Assembly: GCF_018729455.1 (NCBI RefSeq)
Contig: NZ_JAHHZF010000007.1
Coordinates: 186,001 to 250,000 of the forward strand
Direction of reading: 5' to 3'
Length of the DNA stretch: 64,000 nucleotides
Source of the DNA: Prosthecodimorpha staleyi
Lineage (GTDB): Bacteria > Pseudomonadota > Alphaproteobacteria > Rhizobiales > Ancalomicrobiaceae
The notes under the pieces were generated by a model. That model ran no database searches. It was not told the DNA's origin and worked only from the letters and a program-made list of their open reading frames with translations. Position numbers and translations under genes: made by a program. Positions 50,583-57,978 of the stretch are shown piece after piece. The stretch's first letter is position 1. Each line of letters begins with the position of its first letter.

Positions 50583-51821
50583 TTACTTGTCGAGGGCTGC
50601 CGTCATGGCGCCCAGCGCCGAAACGCGTCGCTCGGTCTCCTCGACAATGCAGGCCTGGCGTCCGGCGCTGCCGCCGGTCTGTTCGGCGAAGCGGCACAGG
50701 CCGGTCAGCGAGGCGCTCCAGGCCGACTGGCTGACATCCACCGCCGCCTTGCCGGTGCCGGCCTTCGCGCGCAGCACCTTCAGGAAGCCGGCCATGCGGC
50801 CGTTGGCGCCGCGCAGGGCGTCGGCGAGGCAGGTCGCCTTGGACGAGGCGGATACGGTCCTGCACCTGGCGGCGTCGGTGGTGACGATTGCGTCGGCCGC
50901 CATCACGCCCTCGACCCAGGATTCCACGGTCGTGACCCGGGTATAGACGCCCGGATACTTCTTCTTGGCGCAGCCGTTGCCCCAGCTGACGATGCCGGCC
51001 TGATACCAAGTCTGGGTGTTGGAATCCTGGACCAGCAGCGGGCCGCCGGAATCGCCCTGGCAGGAGTCCTTGCCGCCCTTCTTCTCGCCGGCGCAGAGCA
51101 TGCGGTCGGTGATCGAATCCGAGCCGTAGGACTTCCGGCACTTCTTCTGCGACACGACCGGCACCGTGACCTGGTAGAGCTGGGTCGGGTAGCTGGTCGC
51201 GCTGCTGGCGTTGGTGTCGCCCCAGCCGATCACGGTGGCGTTGTCCCCGGAATCGGCGAGCGCGGATTGCGCGCTGGTCAGCATGGCCAAGGTCGACGGG
51301 CTCGGGATCGCCGAAGCGAGATGGATGACGGCCACGTCGTAGTCCTGGCTGTCCGGATCGTAGTTCGGGTGGATCGTGTAGGCGTCGACGGTGTAGCGGG
51401 TGCCGTTGCTGGTCGTGGTGGTCGAAAGGGTCTGGGTGCCGACCAGGACCTGCACGTCAGCCGCGCTGGTCAGATCGTAGACGCAGTGGGCCGCGGTCAG
51501 GATCCACTGCGAGGCGATGATGCTGGCGCCGCAGAACTGTCCGTTCCAATCGATCGGCTGGGAGGACTGCACCAGCGCCGCGATATACGGCCACTTGCCG
51601 GATTGCGCGACCGTGCCGCCGATGATCTTCGTCTCGACTTCCTTGGTCGCGGCCGGTCCGTCCGTGCGGCTGAGCACCGCCGCGTCGCGCTCGGAAATGG
51701 CGCGGCTGATCCAGTTGTCGCCTGCGGCAGCCGGAACCACGGTCGCGGCGCTGGCCGCGAGCCCGAACAGGAGCCCGGCCGCTCCGCGCCGGCGGGAACG
51801 AACGGATCGCAGGTTCGACAT
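50583..51821 (-). CDS. Secreted trypsin-like S1 serine protease with C-terminal LprI-like (DUF1311) domain
   Basis: A 412-residue precursor with a signal peptide (about 1-33). Residues 66-310 are a chymotrypsin-fold protease: the activation site TK/IIGG after K65, catalytic H112 (TAAHC), D162 (YDVAVIHL) and S258 (GDSGGP), and D252 in the position that gives trypsin its Lys/Arg specificity. Residues 312-408 resemble the lysozyme-inhibitor-like LprI/DUF1311 fold, with C320, C331, C376, C391 and the SQSAW motif. It is probably self-activating in the periplasm or outside the cell. GGAGGAATT precedes the ATG. S1 proteases are sparse in alphaproteobacteria. Confidence 0.9.
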   Translation of the reverse strand: MSNLRSVRSRRRGAAGLLFGLAASAATVVPAAAGDNWISRAISERDAAVLSRTDGPAATKEVETKIIGGTVAQSGKWPYIAALVQSSQPIDWNGQFCGASIIASQWILTAAHCVYDLTSAADVQVLVGTQTLSTTTTSNGTRYTVDAYTIHPNYDPDSQDYDVAVIHLASAIPSPSTLAMLTSAQSALADSGDNATVIGWGDTNASSATSYPTQLYQVTVPVVSQKKCRKSYGSDSITDRMLCAGEKKGGKDSCQGDSGGPLLVQDSNTQTWYQAGIVSWGNGCAKKKYPGVYTRVTTVESWVEGVMAADAIVTTDAARCRTVSASSKATCLADALRGANGRMAGFLKVLRAKAGTGKAAVDVSQSAWSASLTGLCRFAEQTGGSAGRQACIVEETERRVSALGAMTAALDK

Positions 51822-52000
51822 CGGAATTCCTCCACGCGAGGCCGCACGACCGGCGGCTTGAGGGGCGCAATTGCCCCGAAAAAATCTGTGGGCGACCGAA
51901 TCCGACTCACGGCCGCCAGCGGCGCGCATGTTCGGTGAAGTCGCGTTTCCCCGCAACAGAGCGGCAACGCGTCTCCCGCCACGAACATCCGAGACCCTCA

Positions 52001-52029
52001 TTGACAAGCCCGTCCCGAAGCCGTAATCA
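52001..52029 (+). promoter_or_regulatory. Promoter of tRNA-Leu
   Basis: TTGACA-N17-TAATCA, a near-consensus sigma-70 promoter; the -10 box ends 11 bases before the mature tRNA. Confidence 0.85.
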
Positions 52030-52039
52030 CGCCGCCGTT

Positions 52040-52124
52040 GCCCAGGTGGCGGAATTGGTAGACGCGCTGGTTTCAGGTACCAGTGGTGAAAGCCGTGGAG
52101 GTTCGAGTCCTCTCCTGGGCACCA
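52040..52124 (+). tRNA. tRNA-Leu (anticodon CAG)
   Basis: An 85-base class II tRNA. The acceptor stem GCCCAGG pairs with CCTGGGC, and the discriminator A and CCA are encoded. The anticodon stem CTGGT / ACCAG encloses the loop TTCAGGT with anticodon CAG. The T-arm reads GGTTCGAGTCC, and a long variable arm is present. A strong promoter lies just upstream. Confidence 0.95.
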
Positions 52125-52148
52125 ATCAACAGCGGAGCTGTTGATTGG
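52122..52148 (+). repeat. Perfect hairpin that begins in the tRNA-Leu CCA end
   Basis: CCAATCAACAGC and GCTGTTGATTGG form a perfect 12-bp stem around GGA. The left arm includes the encoded CCA of the tRNA. There is no T-run after it, so it may be a 3' processing or weak termination signal. Confidence 0.7.
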
Positions 52149-52338
52149 ACGTTAAGATCGGCACCCACATCCGAACAATGCGGTGGAAGACGATCTTTGC
52201 GGACGGAATCGATCGGTTCGGCGAGAGCGAGAGATGCTCGCTTGATGGACCCAAGCAACGCGGTTTGCGTCGGCCTTTTCGAGATAGCCGAATCGTTGCT
52301 ACGGCTGATCGAAGCGCCGTAACGAGGACTCAGATCCC

Positions 52339-53073
52339 TTGCGTGCCATGGTCGTTGGCTTTCCAAAAACCGGGACGACGACCATCACCCGTGCATTGTC
52401 GACGGCCGGCTGGCGCACGGCGCATTGGCGAATCAACGAGGGTTTCGTCGGCATTCTGATCCAGGCCAACATCGAGGCCGGCCGTCCGGCCTTTGCGGGT
52501 CTGGAACGCTACGACGCGGTGACGCAGGCGGATGTCTGCCTGCCCGGCCGAGGGCTCAATTTCTGGCCCAATCTCGACCTGACGGTGCTCGACACGATTC
52601 GCCGGGACTATCCCGACTGTCTCTTCATCTTGAACACGCGCGATCCGGCCAAGACCATCGCCAGCATGCGCGGCTGGGGGCGGTTGCATCGTCGGATCAT
52701 GCTTGCCGAGGTCCCGGGACTGCCGAAAGGGTGTGGCCGGTCGGATGCGGAACTGGAGCGGTGGATCCAGGCCCATTATGCGGCCGTCCGGCTCCGCTTC
52801 GGCGTCGACCCCCGCTTCGTCGAGTTCGACATCGAGGATCCTGCGGCGCGCGACATTCTGGCGGCCGCCACGGGACTCGACCTGGTCTGGTGGGGTCGTG
52901 CCAACCGCACGAACCTGGCACGCCAATCCACCGGCGGAACGCAGGGATCGAGTGGCGGGTCCGGGTCGCGCATCGCCCGGAAGGGAAAGACCTCGGGCGT
53001 CGGACCGAACCGGCGGCCGGCCATGCTGCGCTGGTTGAAGCGTCTGATGAAGCGCAATAAGACGGTGCGGTAG
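52339..53073 (+). CDS. Sulfotransferase family protein
   Basis: A 244-residue protein with the PAPS-binding P-loop-like motif GFPKTGTTTITRAL at its start and a second conserved region around FILNTRDPAKTIASMRGW, which fits the 3'-phosphate site. Other parts resemble bacterial sulfotransferases that modify surface glycans or small molecules. The frame begins with TTG at 52339; ATG at 52348 is also possible (MVVGFPKTG). It follows tRNA-Leu after about 200 bases and ends 14 bases from the convergent glycosyltransferase. Confidence 0.83.
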   Translation: MRAMVVGFPKTGTTTITRALSTAGWRTAHWRINEGFVGILIQANIEAGRPAFAGLERYDAVTQADVCLPGRGLNFWPNLDLTVLDTIRRDYPDCLFILNTRDPAKTIASMRGWGRLHRRIMLAEVPGLPKGCGRSDAELERWIQAHYAAVRLRFGVDPRFVEFDIEDPAARDILAAATGLDLVWWGRANRTNLARQSTGGTQGSSGGSGSRIARKGKTSGVGPNRRPAMLRWLKRLMKRNKTVR

Positions 53074-53082
53074 ACGGATTGC

Positions 53083-53102
53083 GGCGCTCAGAGCGCCTTT
53101 TT
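53083..53102 (+). terminator. Rho-independent terminator after the sulfotransferase gene
   Basis: GGCGCT-CAG-AGCGCC followed by TTTTT. The hairpin overlaps the last codons of the convergent glycosyltransferase gene. Confidence 0.88.
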
Positions 53103-54095
53103 GCGGCCGACGCGCGCGATCGTGCCGGCGGCCTCGGACGATGGGCGCAACTGCTCGCCGGGCTTCAACGCGATCCGCGCCGTCGGCACCCGCAATCTCT
53201 GACCGATGCCGGACCAGCGCTGGCGCAACGCCCGCGACAGCCGGAATAGCGGCGAGGCTTCGGCTGCCTCGAGCCGCGCAGCCAGTTCGGCCATGTCGGC
53301 GCGGACCGCGGGGGCGACGGCGAGCAGGTCCGGACAATGGAAATCGTTCAAGTCGAGGGACTTGAACAACTGGGCCGGATTGCCGCGTTTTTTCTGCGGC
53401 TGTCCCGCCGCGATGGTGCCGCGGCCGCGTGCGATCTTGCCCAGGAACTCCGTTTCCGATTTGACCGCATAGTGATGGACCCGGCCGGCGGCGGGCCGGA
53501 TCTCCTGTGAAATTCCGTGAAGCTTGCCGAACTGCACCGGCGTCTCGTCCGGATGGACGGCGATGCCTTCGCTGAGGAAGGGGGCATGCACGTTGACGAG
53601 CGCGATCCGATCGCAGCGCGTCACCGATTTGAGATGACCGTTGACGGCTTGCTGTGGCGAAGAGGCCGACAGGAAGCGCTCTATGATCAGGCCCTCACCG
53701 GGGTCCTTCCGGCCGGACGATCCGAACACACGCCAATTGAATCCGACCTGCGAGACCTCGTCGTCGAAGCGGCGCAAAAGCTCGGGAAGGGTGCTGGCGC
53801 GCTCGAGAACGAGATACTCGTCGAGATCGAGAAACATCACCCATTCGGTGCGGCAGCAGCGGACGGCGTCCGTATAGGCATAAAATTGCGGGCCGCGACG
53901 GGGCCGGTCGGGCTGCCGGCGAAAGGTGATCACCCCAAGGGCTGCCAGCCCGGCCAGGAACTTCGCGCTGCCGTCGGTGCTGCCGTTGTCGTAGACGACG
54001 ATCTCCTTGAAGCCGAGCCGTCGGTGATAGGCGATCCACTCCAGCAGATAGGGGCCTTCGTTCTTCGCGCAGGCCACCAGGGTGACGTCGGTCAT
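53088..54095 (-). CDS. Glycosyltransferase family 2/92-like protein
   Basis: A 335-residue protein whose first 130 residues form a GT-A fold: TLVACAKNEGPYLLEWIAYHRRLGFKEIVVYDNGSTDGS and FLDLDEYL, the DxD-like metal site. The middle part (VHHYAVKSETEFLGKIARGRG) matches the GT92/DUF23-like family seen in bacterial surface polysaccharide loci. The target is unknown. It is convergent with the sulfotransferase gene, so the two may decorate the same cell-surface glycan, but this is inference. Confidence 0.85.
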   Translation of the reverse strand: MTDVTLVACAKNEGPYLLEWIAYHRRLGFKEIVVYDNGSTDGSAKFLAGLAALGVITFRRQPDRPRRGPQFYAYTDAVRCCRTEWVMFLDLDEYLVLERASTLPELLRRFDDEVSQVGFNWRVFGSSGRKDPGEGLIIERFLSASSPQQAVNGHLKSVTRCDRIALVNVHAPFLSEGIAVHPDETPVQFGKLHGISQEIRPAAGRVHHYAVKSETEFLGKIARGRGTIAAGQPQKKRGNPAQLFKSLDLNDFHCPDLLAVAPAVRADMAELAARLEAAEASPLFRLSRALRQRWSGIGQRLRVPTARIALKPGEQLRPSSEAAGTIARVGRKKAL

Positions 54096-54257
54096 CAGGC
54101 GGTCGCTTCTCTTGCCGGTACGCAGACAGTTGGAATTGTCATCCTATACCAATGCAGGTGGCGCCCGTCGACCCACACCGCGGCGGTCGTGCTGCCGATC
54201 GGCTGGCCGCCCTCTGGGCAGCGGTCCTCGACCTGGGGCTAAGCCGGTGGCCGGCGC

Positions 54258-54293
54258 CTGCCCGTCAGACGTCCGCTGCCCGTCAGACGTCCG
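54258..54293. repeat. 18-base tandem duplication across the response regulator stop codon
   Basis: CTGCCCGTCAGACGTCCG occurs twice in a row (54258-54275, 54276-54293). The response regulator stop codon lies in the second copy. Being a multiple of three, the duplication keeps a second in-frame stop in the other copy. Confidence 0.9.
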
Positions 54294-54654
54294 CCGACGG
54301 CATGATCCGGGTGATGGCGGCCTGCAGTTCCTGAACGATGAACGGCTTCTGCAATGCGGGGACATCGCGTCCGAAATCGTCGATGGCACCCGGGCCATAG
54401 CCGGTGGCAACGATGAACGGGATGCCGCGATGGCGCAGATCATCGGAAACGACGGTGCTGCGTATCCCGTCGATATTGATGTCCAGGATCGCAAAGGCAA
54501 TCTCGGACGCGCGCGCCACGTCAAGAGCTTCCTTGATGTCGTCCACCAGAGTGACCTGACGCCATCCGAGCTCGTTGAGCATATCTTCAATCAACATTGC
54601 CACGATGGGCTCGTCTTCCAGAACGAGAACCAGTTTCGATCTTGCTTCTATCAT
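54283..54654 (-). CDS. Single-domain response regulator (REC only)
   Basis: A 123-residue CheY-like receiver with no output domain. The phosphoacceptor is D58 (AILDIN), with acidic E13/D14 (LEDEP), T84 (VATGYG) and K103 (LQKPF). Hyphomicrobiales have many such regulators near stress or signalling genes; no kinase gene is next to this one. The C-terminus falls in an 18-base tandem duplication. Confidence 0.88.
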   Translation of the reverse strand: MIEARSKLVLVLEDEPIVAMLIEDMLNELGWRQVTLVDDIKEALDVARASEIAFAILDINIDGIRSTVVSDDLRHRGIPFIVATGYGPGAIDDFGRDVPALQKPFIVQELQAAITRIMPSADV

Positions 54655-54880
54655 TCATGCTCCTGGGTCTTGATTTGAATTGTTAGGAGAATAGGACGCT
54701 TGAAGTTCAATTCTGTTCCCGGACGTCTGGAGATGCTCATGAACGCGTCGTGCATACCGGATCCTGCATGTCGACCCGGTCGCCACCCCGTGATCAGGCA
54801 GATCGGTGGAAACACATGGTCTCGTGATCATCGCCGTGATAGGACACCCGGCCCGCAGGATCTGGACCGAGCTGTACACG

Positions 54881-55495
54881 ATGACCATCCGCTACCATGT
54901 CGGCGACTTGCCGGATCTGTCCCGCTACCAGGGCAGCGTCGCCATCGATACCGAGACCATGGGCCTCAACCCGCATCGCGATCGCTTGTGCGTGGTGCAG
55001 TTGTCGCCCGGCGACGGCACCGCCGATGTCGTCAAGATCCGGCTCGGCCAGACGCGGGCGCCGAACCTGGAAAAGCTCTTCGCCGACGAAGGCATCCTGA
55101 AGCTGTTCCACTATGCCCGGTTCGATCTCGGCGTCATCTACCACACTTTCGGCATCATGCCGGCGCCGGTCTATTGCACCAAGATCGCATCCAAGCTCGT
55201 GCGCACCTACACGGATCGGCACGGCCTCAAGGATCTGACCCGCGAACTGGTCGGGGTCGAACTGTCCAAGCAGCAGCAGAGCTCCGATTGGGGGGCTGAC
55301 GATCTGACCGAGGCCCAGCTCGCCTATGCCGCCTCAGACGTGTTGCACCTGCATCAGCTCAAGGCCCGACTGGATCCGCTGCTGGCCCGCGAGGGCCGCA
55401 CCGAGATTGCCGAGGCCTGTTTCCGGTTTTTGCCGACTAGAGCCCGTCTCGACCTGCTCGGCTGGATCGAATCGGATATTTTCGACCATTCATAA
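54881..55495 (+). CDS. rnd: Ribonuclease D (short, exonuclease domain only)
   Basis: A 204-residue 3'-5' exonuclease of the DEDD family. Catalytic residues are visible as AIDTETMGL (D, E), HYARFDLGVI (D) and YAASDVLHL (Y, D). It lacks the C-terminal HRDC domains of E. coli RNase D, a short form usual in alphaproteobacteria. ATG 54881 begins the homology. It lies upstream of lptC. Confidence 0.9.
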   Translation: MTIRYHVGDLPDLSRYQGSVAIDTETMGLNPHRDRLCVVQLSPGDGTADVVKIRLGQTRAPNLEKLFADEGILKLFHYARFDLGVIYHTFGIMPAPVYCTKIASKLVRTYTDRHGLKDLTRELVGVELSKQQQSSDWGADDLTEAQLAYAASDVLHLHQLKARLDPLLAREGRTEIAEACFRFLPTRARLDLLGWIESDIFDHS

Positions 55496-55658
55496 GCCAC
55501 ACCACACGCCGAGGCTGATCCGGGCTGGCCGATCGCAGTTGCAGAAGCCGGCCCGCCATACCATGCTGCGATGCGGAACCGATCGGCTCCGCACCTGCCG
55601 ACCGTGAAGTCCGACCGACGGTTTCCGCCCGGTCCCCTGATCCGGATAGTCCGAGACG

Positions 55659-56417
55659 ATGCTGAAGCGTCCGCCCCGCCCCAGTGCCGAAACGCCGCCG
55701 GACGCCGTCCGGGTGGCAACGGGGCGGTTTGCGGCTACTACGGAACGGCGCGCAGCGCGCCGTCATTCGACGCTGGTCCGGCTGCTCAAGGTCGTGCTGC
55801 CGATCCTGGCCCTCGGCGTGGCCGGCGTGGTTGGACTGCGCGTGTTTCTGTTCAGCTTCGCCCCGGACCTGAAGCTGCCGACGGTGCTCTTCTCCCGCGA
55901 CGGATTGACCATGGTGGAGCCTCATCTGAGTGGCCGGTCCAAGGACCGCGCCTATGAGGTGACGGCCCTGCGCGCGGTGCAGAATCTCACCGACACCAAG
56001 AAGGTGCGTCTGGAGAAGGTGAGCGCCCGAATCGAGCTTGCCGACCGTCAATGGGCCAAGGTCGCCGCCGAGGGCGGGCTCTATGATGGTGGGCAGGAGA
56101 CCCTGCGTCTCGAACAGGGTCTGGTAGTGACCACGTCGAACGGCTATCGCGCGGCGACCGACGGCGCCGACTTCGATCTGAAGTCGGGCCGGATCGTCAG
56201 CCGCGGCGCGGTTCAGGTCGAGGGACCCGCCGCCACGATCGAGAGCGAAGCGCTTGAGATCGCCGACAACGGCCACAGCTTCCTGTTCACCGGCCGGGTC
56301 CGGTTGAACCTGCGGCCGGCCGAAACCGACCGCTCATCCCCCGCGGCAGCGACCCGGCCGAACGGCTCGGAGCGATTGGCCGGATCCGATGGCGCGTCGC
56401 GTTCCCTGCCCCAGTGA
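55659..56417 (+). CDS. lptC: LPS export protein LptC
   Basis: Inner-membrane-anchored bridge protein of the Lpt machine. The 252-residue protein has one N-terminal span (about residues 42-66) after a basic cytoplasmic tail, then a periplasmic beta-jellyroll (LFSRDGLTMVEPHLSGRSKDRAYEVTA, IELADRQWAKVAAEGGLYD). A Ser/Pro-rich C-terminal tail of about 30 residues follows. It is followed by lptA after six bases. Confidence 0.92.
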   Translation: MLKRPPRPSAETPPDAVRVATGRFAATTERRAARRHSTLVRLLKVVLPILALGVAGVVGLRVFLFSFAPDLKLPTVLFSRDGLTMVEPHLSGRSKDRAYEVTALRAVQNLTDTKKVRLEKVSARIELADRQWAKVAAEGGLYDGGQETLRLEQGLVVTTSNGYRAATDGADFDLKSGRIVSRGAVQVEGPAATIESEALEIADNGHSFLFTGRVRLNLRPAETDRSSPAAATRPNGSERLAGSDGASRSLPQ

Positions 56418-56423
56418 GGACTT

Positions 56424-56996
56424 ATGCCCCGCGTTCTGACCGTTCTCCTCGCCCTCGCTCTTGCCCCCGCGGCCCTTCCGGCTGCCGATGCCTTCGCCCA
56501 AGGCTCGATGTCCGAGGCGTTCAAGGGTTTCGGCGCCAACCGCAAGGATCCGATCCAGATCGAGGCCGACAGCCTTGAAGTGCGCGACAAGGAATCGGTC
56601 GCGCTGTTCAACGGCAATGTCCTGGTGCGCCAAAGCCAGACGGTGATGAAGGCGGCGCGGCTCAAGGTCTTCTACGATTCAAAGCCCGGCCAGGAGGGCG
56701 GCACCGGCTTGCCGTCGAACCAGCAGTTCCGCCGGCTCGAAGCCGATGGGCGCGTGATCATATCGCAGGGCGATCAGACCGTGACCGGCGAACAGGGCTG
56801 GTTCGACATGAAGTCCGAGGAGGCGATGATCACCGGCGGTGTGGTGCTGACTCAGGGCAAGAACGTGGCGCGCGGCGAGCGCCTCGCGATCGATATGAAG
56901 ACGGGCCAGTACCGGCTGGACGCGGCGAAGGGCTCGGGGCGCGTGCAACTGATCCTGGAGCCGGCTGCCGCCAAGGGCGCCGGCGGCAAGCCGTGA
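56424..56996 (+). CDS. lptA: LPS transport periplasmic protein LptA
   Basis: A 190-residue precursor with a signal peptide (about 1-25, ending AFAQG). The OstA/LptA jellyroll is recognised from PIQIEADSLEVRDKESVALFNGNVLVRQ, FRRLEADGRVIISQGDQTVTGEQGWFD and MITGGVVLTQGKNVARGERL. It sits between lptC and lptB. Confidence 0.93.
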   Translation: MPRVLTVLLALALAPAALPAADAFAQGSMSEAFKGFGANRKDPIQIEADSLEVRDKESVALFNGNVLVRQSQTVMKAARLKVFYDSKPGQEGGTGLPSNQQFRRLEADGRVIISQGDQTVTGEQGWFDMKSEEAMITGGVVLTQGKNVARGERLAIDMKTGQYRLDAAKGSGRVQLILEPAAAKGAGGKP

Positions 56997-57036
56997 TCGG
57001 AGCGAGCGTCGACGTCGCGACCGAGGCGCAACAGGC

Positions 57037-57882
57037 GTGGAGACCGGCTTGGCTCTGAGTTCGGACAGGACGGCGCCGGCGACCTCTGGCGCCAGCGCCA
57101 TGGCGAGGCCGGCCGGCCGCAGCGCGGGCGGACACGATCAGGCGCGCGACGGCGTCGGCGCCGAGGGGCTGATCGTGGCCGGTGTCGCCAAGAGCTACAA
57201 GCGGCGACAGGTCGTGCGCGACGTGAGTCTGATCGTCCACCGTGGCGAGGCGGTCGGACTGCTCGGGCCCAACGGTGCCGGGAAGACCACGGTCTTCTAC
57301 ATGATTACCGGTCTGATCCGCCCGGATCACGGCGACATCGCACTCGACGGCTATGCCATCACGGGCCTGCCGATGTATCGCCGGGCGCGGCTGGGCATCG
57401 GCTACCTGCCGCAGGAGGCCTCGATCTTTCGCGGTCTGACCGTCGAGGAAAACATTCTTGCCGTGCTGGAGGTGGTCGAGCCCGACCGCGCCCGGCGGCG
57501 CGAGCAACTCGACGAACTGCTCGATGAGTTCCGCATCGACCATCTGCGCAAGTCGCCCGCCATCGCCCTGTCGGGCGGCGAGAGGCGGCGCTGCGAGATC
57601 GCCCGGGCCCTGGCCAGCCGGCCCTCCTTCATGCTGCTCGACGAACCCTTCGCCGGCATCGATCCGATCGCAGTCGGCGAAATCCAGGCGCTGGTCGTGC
57701 ATCTGACGCGGCGCGGCATCGGCGTCCTGATCACCGATCACAATGTCCGCGAAACGCTCGGCCTGATCGACCACGCCTATATCATTGCCGCCGGATCCGT
57801 TCTGACCGAAGGCCGTCCGCGCGAAATCGTCGAAAACCCCGATGTCCGCCGTCTTTACCTCGGCGAGCAATTCAGTCTTTGA
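57037..57882 (+). CDS. lptB: LPS export ABC transporter ATP-binding protein LptB
   Basis: Cytoplasmic ATPase that drives LPS extraction. The 281-residue protein has Walker A GPNGAGKTT, signature LSGGERRRCEIARAL and Walker B MLLDEPFAGID. The frame starts with GTG at 57037 behind a weak GAGG; the ABC fold itself begins at LIVAGVAKSYKRRQVVRD, about 45 residues in. An ATG at 57100 is an alternative. It precedes rpoN by 96 bases, the usual order. Confidence 0.94.
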   Translation: METGLALSSDRTAPATSGASAMARPAGRSAGGHDQARDGVGAEGLIVAGVAKSYKRRQVVRDVSLIVHRGEAVGLLGPNGAGKTTVFYMITGLIRPDHGDIALDGYAITGLPMYRRARLGIGYLPQEASIFRGLTVEENILAVLEVVEPDRARRREQLDELLDEFRIDHLRKSPAIALSGGERRRCEIARALASRPSFMLLDEPFAGIDPIAVGEIQALVVHLTRRGIGVLITDHNVRETLGLIDHAYIIAAGSVLTEGRPREIVENPDVRRLYLGEQFSL

Positions 57883-57978
57883 ATCGGTCCCGACCATGCG
57901 ATAACTGAAGAAGACGCAAATTCCGGACCAGTTTCGCGGCGACCCGCGCGACCGTCCGGCGGGATCGATCGGGACGCG

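Noticed and set aside
52145-52338. Possible short gene between tRNA-Leu and the sulfotransferase
   Set aside because: The frame begins with TTG, has no ribosome-binding site and would run into the sulfotransferase gene in another frame.
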